From Myrica gale (taxonomy: Eukaryota > Streptophyta > Magnoliopsida > Fagales > Myricaceae): a stretch of 64,000 bases of DNA. The stretch covers positions 10,536,001 through 10,600,000 of the forward strand of contig OZ005601.1 in the NCBI GenBank assembly GCA_963930655.1, in the 5' to 3' direction. Position 1 is the first letter of the stretch. Each line of letters starts with the position of its first letter. Below the pieces are notes generated by a model. The model saw only the letters and a list, made by a program, of their open reading frames with translations, was not told the DNA's origin and did not search any database. Made by a program: the position numbers and the translations under genes. Shown here in pieces: positions 22,549 to 34,574 of the stretch.

Positions 22549-24321
22549 ATGTCTCACAACAACGGTAAGAGCGTTGCCGATGAAGCTACAACACTATCTG
22601 ACCCGAAATTATTTATGGAGGCCATGATGAGTGAGATGAATCGTATGTTGAGGGCAGAATTCAATCCTATTCATGAGAAGTTGGATAGGGTAGCAACGAG
22701 AACTCTTAATGGGCAGCAAGGTGGGCAAGTTCCAAGGAGAAATGTTGAGAAAGATGTGGAGCCGGTGGAAGAGCCATATGTGAATCCAGTAAGGTATGAG
22801 CGTGGGTATAGGGATAAAGAAGATAGGATGGGTAGACCTAAGAGAGATAATGACTTAGGAAGTATAAAAATCAAAATTCCATATTTTCAAGGGAAGAATG
22901 ACCCTGGAGTTTATTTGGAGTGGGAAACTAAGATAGAGATAGTATTTGACCGTCACAACTACTCGGAGATAAAGAAGGTTAAGTTGGCTGCGACTGCATT
23001 CACTGATTATGCCATTGTTTGGTGGGATCAATTTTTGATTAGTAGGAGAAGAAATGGAGAGCCACTCATAGACACTTGGGAGGAGATGAAGATGCTTATG
23101 AGGAAGCGTTTTGTACACAACCACTACTATAGGAGACATGAAGGGTGGGTTAGAGAAGTTAGGAATCGGAAAGATAACTTGGTTAGTACTGAGATGAAGA
23201 TTCCTTCCTTTCAAGGTAGATTTGGTCCTGAAGAATACCCTGAGTGGGAGAAGAAAATGGAGGTCGTGTTTGCTTGTCATAACTATATCGAGTCAAAGAA
23301 GGTAAGACTGGCTGTGAATGAATTTTCTGACTATGATATTACTTGGTGGGATCAGCTTGTGATAGACAGGAGGCGGAATAGAAGACGACCAATAGAGACA
23401 TGGGCGAAGTTAAAAACCGAGATGAGCAAGAGGTTCGTTTCAAGTTACCAATACCAAGAGTTGTACCAAGAGCTATCGGGTCTTAGAATGGAAAGCCGGA
23501 GTGTAAAAGATTCCTACAAGGAGATGGATGAGTCAAAAATTTCCAAATTCGAGATCCAACTCACGCACATCAGCCACGTCCCTCAAGATAATGGGTACAT
23601 CGTGGCCAACAGTGATGATTCTACCGCTGACGACCGACCACCCTTGGAGAAAATTTCTGAGGAGGACTACTTAGCCCCTGAGGCAGTACCGGAAGTATAT
23701 GATGATCAAGTGAGATTACAAAAAAAGAGTGAGAAAAAGAAAAAGAGTCAAAATCAAAGAGAGATCGAGAAAAAAGAGAGAGAAAAAGAAAATCAAAGTT
23801 CGGCCATTGAGAGAAAATCAGAGAGAAAACATAAGAATTTCTATGCAAAAGTGAGTGAGATCAAGCAAGCGATTCTTTCAAATCAGCCGATGATTGTACT
23901 CTTGTACAAAAAGACATTTTTAAACACTCACAAATTTAACCTTGTTTTCTCTAGTTCTATTGTTTACTTTTTACAAGAGTATGAGGATGTCTTTCCTGAG
24001 GAACAACCATATGGGTTACCTCCAAACCGAGGTACCGAACATCAGATTGATTTCATACCTAATGCATCAATCCCAAGTCGACCTGCTGATAAAAGTAATC
24101 CCGAGAAGACCAAAGAACTTCAGAAGCAAGGTAAGAAAAATATCATGACTGATGCATTGTCGCGAAGGTACGCTTTACTTTCCATTTTAAATATGAAATT
24201 TCTTAGCTTTGAGTACATTAAGGATTTGTATGCACAAGATTCTGATTTTGGAAATGTATTCAAAGCATGTGAAAAAATGACAATTGATATGTTATACAGG
24301 CAAGATGAATTTTTGTTTTAG
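22549..24321 (+). pseudogene. Gypsy gag with a doubled domain, joined to RT/RNase H remnant
   Basis: The gag frame starts at the ATG at 22549 (MSHNNGK). The retrotransposon-gag domain is present twice in a row: about 22861-23110 (IKIPYFQG to MRKRFV) and about 23197-23440 (MKIPSFQG to MSKRFV). The copies share W-x-x-K, VKLA/VRLA and WWDQ positions but differ at a good third of residues. After that come a Lys/Glu-rich stretch and a piece near the RT start (YEDVFPEE). At about 24120-24133 the frame jumps to the end of RNase H (TDALSRRY). No zinc knuckle, protease or RT catalytic motif is seen. The open frame ends at TAG 24319-24321. Confidence 0.85.
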
Positions 24322-25655
24322 GAGAATAAATTATGTATGCCTATGTGTTCTTTGCGTGACTTGCATGTGAGAGAAACTCATGGAGGAGGTTTGATGAGTC
24401 ATTTTGGTATAGCTAAGACTTTCGAAATTTTGCATGATCCTTTCTACTGGCCTCATATGAAACATGATGTGAAAAGAATTTGTGAGAAGTGTATCATGTG
24501 TAAACAGGCTAAGTCCAAGTTGAACCCCCATGGTTTATACACCCCTTTGTCAATACCTAGTGAACCTTGGACTGATATATCTATAGATTTTGTTTTAGGT
24601 TTACCTAGAACTAAGAAGGGAAGAGATTCAAATTTGTGGTGGTTAATAGATTTTCTAAGATGGTTCATTTCATTACTTGCCATAAAACTGATGATGCATC
24701 ACATATAACTGATTTATTTTTCAAAGAAATTGTTAGGCTACATGGTATGCCTAGAACCATTGTTTTTTATCGAGATGCAAAGTTTTTGAGCTACTTTTAG
24801 AAGATTTTGTGGGGAAAATTTGGAATCAAGTTGTTTTCTACTACTCGTCATCCACAAACGGATGGTATAACTAAAGTAGTAAATAGAACTTTGTCTTCTT
24901 TGTTACGTGCTATCATTAAAAGGAATTTGAAAACATGGGAAGATTGTTTGCCACATGTTGAGTTTGCTTATAACAGAATTGTTCATTCTGCTACTAAATC
25001 TTCGCCATTTTAAATTGTGTATGGTTTTAATCCTTTAACTCCATTGGATTTATATCATTTGCCTATTACTAAGCATGTTAATTTAGATGACAAAAAGAAA
25101 GCTGACTTTGTGAAGCATAGTCATGAGAAACCAAGACTCAATCTTGAGCGAAAAATGGAGCAGTATGTGAAACAAGCCAACAAGGGACGACTTGTTTTAG
25201 ATCTCGGTGATTGGGATTGGTTGCACTTAAAGAATGAATGTTGTACAGAAAAAACGTCGTTCAAACTCCCGCCTCGTGGTGATGGACCATTCCAAGTCAT
25301 GGAACACGTCAATGATAATGCCTACAAGCTTGCCTTACCAGGTTAGTACGGAGTCAGTGCAAGTTTTAATGTTACTGATTTGAGCCCTTTTGATGTAGGC
25401 GATGATTTGGGGACAAATCCTTTTCAAGAGTGGGGGAATGATGGAAATCAAGGAACCGCTTCGAAGGATCTTGTTCAAGTTCCAATTGGAACGATTACGA
25501 GGGCACGAGACCGAGCCAAGAAGTTTAAAGATGTACTCAATGGTCTACTTCAAGAGGCATGGGCTCAAGAAAATGCGTGGAGGCCCATTGAGCATGATAC
25601 ACGTGATCAACAAAAGATTGTCAACATGATTCAAGTTCTAGAAGATTCCGGTTAA
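24322..25655 (+). pseudogene. Gypsy integrase and pol C-terminus, broken
   Basis: The HHCC zinc-binding part (H-THGG, then CEKCIMC) begins at about 24364 and the core ([14 protein letters not shown]) follows. A frameshift near 24640, stops near 24798 and 25012 and further changes break the frame. Later pieces are 24807-25013, 25017-25346 and 25380-25655. The final piece crosses the polypurine tract into the LTR and ends at 25655 with basic residues (TRARDRAKKFK). Confidence 0.85.
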
Positions 25656-26240
25656 GGCTTAGTTTAAATCTCGGCGTAGGCGGACATTTGAATTGAAAAT
25701 AAAACTCCGGATTTTAAGGTCAATTCAAATGTTGGCTTGTCCTATTTTTTAGGAATATTTGATTTGACTTTGAAATTCAAATCAAATACTAGTTTATTCC
25801 TTTTCCTTAGCCGGATTTTTAGAAGCATTTAATTTCTTTCAAATTTGAACTAGTTTCCTATTTTAATTAGATTCCTATTCTTGGAGGGATGTTCCAAGTT
25901 TCCTATTTTAATTAGATTCCTATTATTGGAAGGATGTTCCAAGTATATTTATAGGGTCTTTGGGCATGTAGAAAAAACACAACTTTGAGATTAATATTAT
26001 TTGAGAGGTCTTGTGATTCACTTTGGTTCTTTGAAAAACTATTCGAACTTATCGGGATTCCCGTGGCGTTGAACCTGACTTATCAAATGAAATTCCACCA
26101 TCGTTTGTGGCGTTTTCCTTATACCGAGATTCTTGTTTCTAATAAACAACGGGTCGAGGTTTCCATTCGAATCTGTCCTAAAACGATCTTGGGTTACCTA
26201 TTGTTGTTGGGTCTCGTTATTCTTGACGAGGTTCACATCA
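25439..26240 (+). repeat. Gypsy 3' LTR (802 bp)
   Basis: Begins TGATGGAAATC right after gtgggggaa and ends TTCACATCA. Its first 217 bases are also the end of the pol frame. Confidence 0.85.
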
Positions 26241-26984
26241 GACACCATGGAATCGGACTCCAACACACGCATAGGAATCACAGAACCAACAACAGTTAGA
26301 TATATAAGGATCAATTCTCCAAAGCATGGTCCTGCCCGGATTCGATTCTCTGCCTCTTTGCGAATCGATCGCAGAGCAACATCAGCAAGAGACATTTCTT
26401 AGATTAACTTGAGAATCCATAAGAAACTTCGGACAAGTTTCTTATTGCCTTAAAACTTAAAATTTAGAAAAAAAAAAGTTTTGAAACCTAAGACAAATCC
26501 ATCAATATTTACAAATTCAACAGAGCTCTTCAATGAACAAATTTTGAACAAATCCATTCAAGATTACAAATTTTGAAGAAATTTTTAAAATGATAACTAA
26601 ACAAACCGAGGAATTTGAATCCCAACTATTCTAGAACAAAGAAAAAAAATTCTTGAAACTCCTGGCTTCCTTAATCATTCAAGGTCTCAGTAACATGACG
26701 AGTGTTATGGAAAACTTCGGGGCACCAAAATCTCTCAGAAAAAAAATTAAGATGAAAAATGAGGAGACTGGATTCCTACCGGAGGAAAGAATCTAAGGGA
26801 AATGGCCAAGAACAAGAGCTTAAATGGGAAAAGAAGGGTAGCCATAAATCGCTGATGAATTGGGGCGGTGAAGAGGAGGTGAAGCTGTGGAGGTTGCGTG
26901 ATTTGGGGGTAAAATTGTTTTAGGGCATTCATGCAATTTTTTATTTTTTTATTTTTACATTGGGCAAGTTTTTTTATTTCAGAT
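26241..26984 (-). other. Interior of the long inverted-repeat element, possible gene fragment
   Basis: On the minus strand an open frame starting at 26395 (MSLADVALRSIRKEAENR...) runs into the Gypsy LTR junction at 26240. It reads like normal protein sequence, and a leader-like tract with a possible splice donor (CCGGTAGGA) lies upstream at 26760-26960. I do not recognise the gene. It could be host sequence captured by the transposon and cut by the Gypsy insertion. Confidence 0.35.
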
Positions 26985-27189
26985 GACTTGACATTCCGCG
27001 TGTAAAAATTATCAACCAAGCATAGTTCACGTGTTAAAAATTTGACATGTTAGCATATTTCGTAAGTGGCTTCACGGAGAGACTATCGTACATCGTTTTG
27101 GTGACCACAGGAAACAATTAATTTGTTCAAATTGAAACCACAAAGACTAATTTGGCACAAACTAGATTACATGGACCATTTGAGTAACT

Positions 27190-28963
27190 TTTTTTTTTTC
27201 TTTTACGTAGTGGCCTAAATATCTTCTGGTGACTTTTTCAATAATATTCTTTATAGCCTACAAGCCTAGGACAAGATGTCATTAAGTTCTCTTTTCTTTA
27301 CAGGAATTTTTCAAGCAATTGTAGCACTAGTGCTTTTACAATTTCGGTATTCTATATTCATGAGTTCTTAGGATATGATTTTTTGTTTTGAAGTATCCTA
27401 GTAATTGCGAGTTTTATTTTGATCTTTTCTTAGAGTCTTCTAATTATACTTTTAAGCATTGCTTTATTTCTCTATGATATTCTAGTAATCCTATCCTTAG
27501 AAGTAAAGTTTGTAGTTAGTGTAAACTGTAAAGGCTTAGTTAATTAAACTTATTAATTTCATACTCGATCGAGATAATTGAGTTATGGTACTGGTTTTTA
27601 ATTTCTATGAAGAACGAGAAGAAGTTAATTTGTTAATTAATTTCTTCTTCTTGTTGATGTCGAGAATCAAGAAAGAGGCATTCATTCTTTCCTTCTCTCT
27701 TTCGTTACACCTCAGTTTCAAAAAGCAGAAGTGCAAATCCCATATTTCCATATGAGAATCAAAATGTCATCAAATATGTCGTCGTAGCTTTCCGTGATAC
27801 TGCTTCTCGTTTTTTGCTGAGAGAATATTTTTGCCATGGAACACCATTTTGGATTTTGCATAAAACCAAGGAAGGAAAGTCCCAACTTTAGAACAAAATG
27901 AAGAAAATGACATCATTGCAACACATCGAATGGTTATCCCATAGTGTCACAATCAAAAGCATGCGAGGTTTGAAGCCTTTCCAATAACAATGGCTCAAAC
28001 TACAACAAGTGTCGTACGTTATGCCAACGAGTTAATTCTCGAACATTACGGTCATGATAGGACCATGTTAAGTTCAACGACTTTGTTCGTGGCCAATTCA
28101 TTCCGCCGAAACTCTTGACACGGTGCTGATAATCGAGGAAGTGGAGGCCAGAGACAGAAGTTCATGATGCATCAGATCAGTTCTTATTGCCGTATAATCG
28201 AACTTTATAGATTATTTTGACGACCAAGTTAGGACGACGCTAGCTTGTGCTATCCTCCAATATCAAGCACTGGAGAGAATGCGGCAGACAGACATTTCAA
28301 CGAAAGTACTTCTAAGTGATCCTTGATACCTGCAAAAGTAATCCATGGAAGGACGAAAAGAACAACTCTTGTTCAGAAACTAATGATGAAGAGAATATCG
28401 TGGGAAAGAGAGACGTGTTTGGTGCCTTTTGCACTGAATTCCGGTCCAACAACAGGAAATTTTCAATTGAGTACCCCCATTAAGCAAGGCACATATATAT
28501 ATATATATATATATTGGGGCATTAGAAGAACTCTAGTTTAGGAGAGGAAGGAGCTAACATTCGTTGCACTATCATGGCAAAATCTAGTGGAGTAAACCAC
28601 CAAAACCCGAATGATGTTATTTGAGGATGTTTTATTCTCAAAGTTTCTGTGATTTTGCATTCTACTAATTAAGGTTCAACGTTCCTAGTGGCTTGTAATA
28701 AGGAGCTCATTAATTCACTACACTCCTAGAGAAAAAGATAGTGTTTTTAATATTTTACATCCAACTTATGACGTCTAAAAACCATGTCCTGATATTCTAG
28801 CTGCACGTGCGGCATTTTTTTTCGTTGTTTTAGTAATTGGCTAAACTGGCGATCCCTATCTTGTGATCGATCTCGTTTTCTCAGGTTTCATTGGGATGTG
28901 ATTGTGTTGAATTTCGTAAAACTGTGTAATGGTTTCACAAACCTTTATGAATTTATTACCACA
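27190..28963. other. Intergenic spacer
   Basis: AT-rich with an (AT)n microsatellite at about 28494-28515. No coding region or bounded TE is seen. Confidence 0.4.
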
Positions 28964-29249
28964 TGAAGAAACACGAAGGGTTTACAAAATATTATCTCCA
29001 CTATTTCTCTCACACTTTCATATCTCTTTTGCTTAGAATATATATACAGAAGTGATGGTATATCGTTTACAGAATCTTGATCCTATTTTACCGGAGATCA
29101 TTACACGTGTTCACAATTCTGTTACAAGCGATCATTCTAGAGTCTTTGACGTGCCAGGTGACGTGTGATGGTGAGGTGTTGAAATTGCCTCATGTGCTTT
29201 GTCCATGTGTGATGCCTGAGCTGTATGCTGAGCTGTATGAGCTTCAACA
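28964..29249 (-). repeat. Copia-3 3' LTR (286 bp)
   Basis: On the + strand it begins TGAAGAAACAC and ends CTTCAACA. Since the element runs on the minus strand, this is its 3' LTR. The polypurine tract tcgcaggggga abuts it on the minus strand. Confidence 0.92.
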
Positions 29250-32200
29250 TCCCCCTGCGAGTCAAGCTGGTAGGGACGAACAGAGAGACTCGTTCGAAGC
29301 TGATGGAACCGAGAGACAGAGAGAGGTTTTGTGAATATGTCGGCCAGTTGATCTTTGCTGGAGAGAAAAGAGACAACCAGAGATTTGGACGCGACACGAT
29401 CACGAACAAAGTGGTAGTCGACGGCAACGTGTTTTGTGCGAGTGTGCTGTACAGGGTTGGAGGTGAGATATGTAGCACCAAGATTATCGCACCAGAGGAC
29501 CGGTGGTGAAGAGAGATAGACGCCAAGATCACAGAGGAGAGACTGAACCCAGAGAAGTTCACACGTTGCATTTGCAACAGCCTTGTACTCTGCTTCCGTG
29601 CTGGAGCGAGCGATTGTTGGCTGTTTGCGAGAGCTCCAGGAGATGAGGTTGGGACCAAGAAAAACACAAAGACCGCCAGTAGAGCGACGATCATCAGGGC
29701 AACCAGCCCAATCTGCGTCATAATAGGCAGAAAGAACAGAGTGAGAGGAGCGAGAGAGGTGAAGCCCATAATCAATGGAGTGACGAAGATATCTGAGAAT
29801 CCTCTTCACAGCCTGCCAATGGGGTACACGGGGAAGATGCATATACTGACAAACCCGATTGACAGCAAAGGAAAGATCCGGTCGAGTGAAGGCAAGATAT
29901 TGAAGGCTGCCGACCACAATTCGGTAAAGGGTAGGATCTTCAAAAGCAGCACCGTCGTGAGCAGTGAGTTGACCGGAGGTAGACATAGGTGTTTGTACTG
30001 CTTTTGCCGTGGAAGAAAATCAAGGATGTATTTTTTCTGGGAGAGAATAAGGCCGAAGGAGGTATGATGAACCTCAACCTCCAAGAAATAGTGAAGGCGT
30101 CCCAGGTCTTTGAGAGGAAAATCAGAGCGCAAAGTATGCAGAAGATGTTGGAGGGCAGTGGAGTCTGAACCTGTGAGAACTATGTCGTCCACATAGACAA
30201 GAAAGTAAATCGTGAGATGTGGCCGAATAAAAGTAAATAATGAAGAGTCAGACCGTGAAGGGGTGAAGCCAAGTTCAAGTAGCCGAGAACTAAGTTTGGA
30301 AAACCATGCCCTTGGTGCTTCTTTGAGACCGTAGATGGCTTTATGAAGTTTGCAGACATAATGCTGAAAATCAGGATGAACAAACCCGACGGGCTGAGCC
30401 ATATAGACATCTTCAGATAAATCACCATGAAGAAAGGCGTTGTGGACATCAAGTTGGCGTAAAGGCCAACCATGTTGAGCAGCCAAGGACAGAACAAGAC
30501 AAACTGTGGTAGGCTTCACGACAGGACTGAAAGTTTCATTGTAATCAAGGCCAGCTTGCTGATGAAACCCTTTGGCAACCAACCGGGCTTTCCTACGTTC
30601 AACAGACCCATCAACATGATGTTTTGTTTTAAATATCCATTTGCAGCCCAAGATATTTTGAGATGAATTCGGTGGAACTAGAGTCCACGTTTTGGTATCT
30701 AGTAGGGCTTGAAATTCATTTTGAAGAGCTTGTCTCCATTCGGGATATTTGAGGGCCTCAGTAACCGAGGTAGGCTCAAGAGGTACCGTAGTAGCCACAG
30801 TGAGATGTGTGCGAGGAGGGGGCCAGGGAATGGTACCATCCATAAGAACTTTGGGACAATGAATATTGTGTTGGGATCGGGTAGAGATGCGGCGTGGAGG
30901 TGAAGGAGGGGAAGGTGCAGGTATGTCAGATGGAGAGGCAGACGGGATCTGGGGTGAAGACACAACAGGAGGAGACACGGTAGCTGTATCAGTGTCAGAG
31001 GGGGCAGGCACAGTGGGAGGGGGTCCAAGAATACTGATGGACAAAGGAAGGGAAGAAGGCACTGGAGGAGGAGGTGACTGACCAGAGGACAAAGCAAAAG
31101 GAAAAACTGACTCGTCAAATATCACATTGCGTGAGATATAGACGCGTTGAGATGGTTGGTGATAGCAAAGATACCCTTTATGATCTAAGCTATAACCAAT
31201 GAAAATGCACCGAGTGGACCTAAAATCCAGTTTGTGGTGATTGTAGGGACGTAAGTGAGGATAACATGCAGAGCCAAAAACTTTCAAAAAAGTGTAATCC
31301 GGATGTTTTTGAAATAATAGGAAAAAAGGAGAGAAATGATTTGTTACAGGACTAGGTAGCCTATTTATCAGATAAACTGCGGTTTTGAACGCATCGGCCC
31401 ATAAATGTTGAGGCATAGACGCATGAGCCATGAGAGCCAAACCGGTTTCAACTATGTGTCTGTGTTTACGTTCGATTGTTCCATTCTGTTAATGAGTGTG
31501 GGGACAACTAATACGATGAGAGATACCATGGGTTGTAAGATATGATTTCAAAGATCGAAATTCACCTCCCCAATCGGTTTGAACACTAGAAATTTGAAGA
31601 TTAAAAAATCTCTCAACAGTTTTGTGAAACAGAACAAACTGAGAGTAGACATCTGATTTACACCGAATGGGAAATAACCAAGTATAACGGGTGTAAGCGT
31701 CTACAATGAAAAAATAAAACCTAAAACCATCACGAGAGAAACGCAGAGCAGGTCCCCAAACGTCCATAAAAAGCATCTGCAAGGGACGCGTGAAGACAGA
31801 GGTAGACTGGGAAAAAGGCAGCTGATGAGATTTGGATTGACTGCAGCTGGAGCAAAGCATCGAAGGAGCAGCAGAAGGTAAAACTGGTAACGAAAAGGTA
31901 CGGAGCACAGAGCGAGCAACCCGAAGAGAAGGATGACCAAGTCGAAGGTGCCAGCTGGAGAGAGAAGTGCGTTCACCAACAAGGGCATGAGGAGTGGACG
32001 TCTGACTGGTGGTGGAGGGAAAAGAGTAGAGTCCATCCTTAGTTGGGCCGCGAAGAAGAAGGGTCCCCGTGCGACAATCCTTTACACAAAAAAAGCAGAG
32101 TGAAATTCAAAGAAGACGTTATTATTAACACATAACTGTTGGACAAAGATAAGATTTTTTGTAATAGATGGAACATGAAGGAGATGGTGAAGAAGAAATT

Positions 32201-33319
32201 TGCCATGAGGTGTGTTGAAGTTGGAAGAGCCGGTGTGGTGAATGGGTAGAGCAGAACCATCGCCAACACGAACTTGGTCATCACCAGTGTAGGCAGTCTG
32301 ATTGAAGGTAAGCTGAGAGAGATCGTGAGTCATATGGTTGGTGGCTGCAGAGTCAGGGTACCAGGTTGGGTCGGTGGGAGGAGGTACAGAGGTGTAGTTT
32401 GCAGTGAAGGAGGATGGTGGTGGAGGTTGATAAGATTGGTTGAACCGGTTATGACAGTAGAGGGCAGTATGTCCTTGTTTGAAGCAGACCTGACATGTGG
32501 GACGATCAGCGGAAGGGAAGGGAGAGTGAGAAGGTGAACGCCCACGACCACGATAACCTCTTGACAAACCTCGACCACGAGGGCCGCGACCCTGAAATGA
32601 AGTAGACTTAGTAGACACATTTGCTGTAATTTCTGCAGCGGAGGAGAAGGTACTAGACTGGTGATGCAGCCGAGCTTCATGTGTAAGAAGATGGCTGAAA
32701 ATCTCCTCAGTGGAGGGAGTGTCCATACGAGTAGTGATGGAGGTGACCAGTGAATCATAGTCAGAACCAAGACCTGCAAGAAGGTAGGCAGTAAACTCGG
32801 TAGAGGAAAGAATCTTTCCAGTGGCAGCGAGAGTATCAGCTAAGAGTTTGGCTTTGTGAAAATACTCAGGGACTCCGACCCTTTCTTTAAGGTAGCAAGC
32901 TGAAAATGGATTTGAACCAAGCGAGCTTGAGTCTTGGAGGCAAACAGACTCTCAAGAGCCAACCAGACTGCACGAGAGGTGGTAAGACCTATGATTTGAG
33001 CAATGAGGTTTTCTGAAAGGGAGGAGATAAGGGCACTAAGTATCAGTTGATCTTGTTGCACCCACTGAGTATAGGCAGGGTTAATGTTTCCAGCAAGGAG
33101 AATAGGAGGGGCTGGATTTGTACCATCAATAAAGCCATATAGATGCTGACCACGGAGGTAAGGCACCATTTGTGCTTTCCATAGCAGATAATTATCATAG
33201 GTGAGTTTGACTGTAACCAGGTGGGGAAGTGAGGTAATAGTATTGATGGTGGTGGTGGAGGTCTGAGAAGGTGGGGTGGAAGATGCAACCGGAGTTGCAC
33301 CAGAGCCAGAGTCTGTCAT
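29132..33319 (-). pseudogene. Copia-3 gag-pol, several frame breaks
   Basis: Gag starts at 33319 (MTDSGSG) with a UBN2-type domain. It loses frame near 32870, resumes through a CCHC knuckle (CQVCFKQGHTALYC) and protease DSAATNH, and shifts again in a T run near 32095. Integrase has LGHPS, HxxxC residues and D-WGGEF, with a TAA at 31489-31491 in the PHTH motif. RT is long and sound (31440 to about 30000) with FLVYVDDIVLTG, then a frameshift near 30000 leads into RNase H (29986-29132; [22 protein letters not shown]). Each break is small, so the element died recently. Confidence 0.92.
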
Positions 33320-33331
33320 GAGACGTTAGTC

Positions 33332-33348
33332 GAGCAGCTCTGATACCA
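33332..33348 (-). promoter_or_regulatory. Copia-3 primer-binding site
   Basis: On the minus strand TGGTATCAGAGCTGCTC directly follows the 5' LTR and matches the 3' end of initiator tRNA-Met. Confidence 0.88.
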
Positions 33349-33634
33349 TGAAGAAACACGAAGGGTTTACAAAATATTATCTCCACTATTTCTCTCACAC
33401 TTTCATATCTCTTTTGCTTATAATATATATACAGAAGTTATGGTATATCGTTTACAGAATCTTGATCCTATTTTACCGGAGATCATTACACGTGTTCACA
33501 ATTCTGTTACAAGCGATCATTCTAGAGTCTTTGACGTGCCAGGTGACGTGTGATGGTGAGGTGTTGAAATTGCCTCATGTGCTTTGTCCATGTGTGATGC
33601 CTGAGCTGTATGTTGAGCTGTATGAGCTTCAACA
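33349..33634 (-). repeat. Copia-3 5' LTR (286 bp)
   Basis: Identical to the other LTR except three substitutions (near 33421, 33438 and 33612). Confidence 0.92.
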
Positions 33635-33639
33635 CCACA

Positions 33640-34218
33640 TAAGCGATTCTCATTCAACATTAAACATGTTAATGGATAAAATTGATAGTCCAGATCCAGT
33701 TAGTCAATTATCACCACTTTAAAATGGTCTAGCCTAACCGATCAATAATATCTAGTTAGTCAGTTAAGATTGAATCCGTACCCGACGGAGAGTGCCTCGA
33801 AGATGCAACTTGTGTTCAGTGATATATAGGTCTGAGTGTACTTGAGTTGTGTTCGCTATAATTTCTTCATTTTATCCTCTTCTAAAATATTTAATCCTTT
33901 AGTAAATTTAAATTATTTAATCCTTTAGTAAATTTAGCAAACTGACCCTAAATGTAAAATTCTAGGCATCTTATTTTTTGACGTTCCTGCGGTGTCTTTA
34001 ATTTCAAGCTTAACAAGTTGTTCGGATATCTGTTAAAAATCATCCCAAACTAATCCTTTAATTTATAGGTTTTATGTCCCATACTAATGCGATTTGTCTT
34101 AAGTAAATACCATGTTAATAAAATTATTTGCATTTTTGTTGAGCAAAATATAAACCGAACCCACCAACATGCACTAATCAGTAAAAAAATATAGCTGTCA
34201 TCTAGAATTTCCAACATT
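33640..34218. other. Intergenic spacer
   Basis: AT-rich. A short local repeat (atttaatcctttagtaaatttaa at about 33890 and 33915) is present. No gene seen. Confidence 0.4.
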
Positions 34219-34484
34219 CACCCTTGGAGTAAGAATTATCTGATCTAAACTTCAAGTGTCGGCCTAATAGTTAAGGCTTGAATCATGATGATTGTTCCCT
34301 CTTTTTTTTTTTCTAGGTAATGGGGTGGGGGGAAAGCAGCCAAAGCTGCATACACCCTTGGAGTAAGAATTATCTGATCTAAACTTCAAGTGTCGGCCTA
34401 ATAGTTAAGGCTTGAATCATGATGATTGTTCCCTCTTTTTTTTTCTAGGTAATGGGGTGGGGGGAAAGCAGCTAAAGCTGCATA
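34219..34484. repeat. Tandem duplication (two units of about 133 bp) taking in part of a SINE
   Basis: Unit 1 (34219-34352) and unit 2 (34353-34484) share cacccttggagtaagaatt through gctgcata, and differ by two T's in a T run and one base. Each unit contains the tail of the SINE, so the duplication followed the SINE insertion. Confidence 0.85.
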
Positions 34485-34557
34485 CACCGGGATTCAAACC
34501 CGGGATCAGCCCTTCCTAAAGGGAAGGAGGTGCCACTCGAGCTACGAGCTCGCTGGC
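34438..34557 (-). mobile_element. tRNA-derived SINE (about 120 bp)
   Basis: On the minus strand it starts gccagcgagctcgtag, with an A-box-like TAGCTCGAGTGG and a B-box-like GGTTTGAATCC (RNA polymerase III signals), and ends in a poly-A (T run on the + strand at 34438-34444). A 17-bp duplication GATGATTGTTCCCTCTT flanks it exactly (34421-34437 and 34558-34574). It needs LINE enzymes in trans. Confidence 0.88.
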
Positions 34558-34574
34558 GATGATTGTTCCCTCTT

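Larger units (their letters stand above)
21088..26240 (+). mobile_element. Ty3/Gypsy LTR retrotransposon, defective (CRM-like?)
   Basis: LTRs at 21088-21956 and 25439-26240 start TGATGG and end CATCA. A tRNA-Met-type primer-binding site (TGGTATCGGAGC, 21959-21970) and a polypurine tract (gtggggga, before 25438) are in place. Gag precedes RT/RNase H remnants and a downstream integrase, the Gypsy order. The last pol frame runs through the polypurine tract into the 3' LTR, a trait reported for CRM-type chromoviruses. The bases flanking the two LTRs (CACAG and GACAC) are not a duplication, so one flank may have been lost or exchanged. RT is deleted. Confidence 0.88.
20876..27185. mobile_element. 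Long inverted-repeat transposon split by a Gypsy element
   Basis: About 160-200 bp at the left (20876-21036, from caaatggtccatctgg) are repeated inverted at the right (26985-27185, ending ccatggaccatttg). Shared phrases include attttgaacaaattgat and ttgataattttcacacg. The repeats have diverged noticeably, so the element is old. I could not fix the outer ends or a target duplication, so class (MULE-like or other) stays open. Subtracting the Gypsy insertion leaves about 1.15 kb. Confidence 0.6.
28964..33634 (-). mobile_element. Copia-3: Ty1/Copia LTR retrotransposon, nearly complete
   Basis: A 4.67-kb element in minus orientation with 286-bp LTRs (28964-29249 and 33349-33634), a tRNA-Met primer-binding site and a polypurine tract (29250-29259). 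An exact 5-bp duplication CCACA (28959-28963 and 33635-33639) shows the insertion is intact. I count three differences between the LTRs, about one percent. All Copia domains are present but several frame breaks are seen, so it is recently dead. The short LTRs and UBN2-type gag without a long leader resemble the Ale/Retrofit group, an inference. Confidence 0.95.

Noticed and set aside
34438-34557. Possible tRNA gene (A-box and B-box)
   Set aside because: The boxes belong to a SINE with poly-A tail and target duplication; no cloverleaf with anticodon arm could be drawn.
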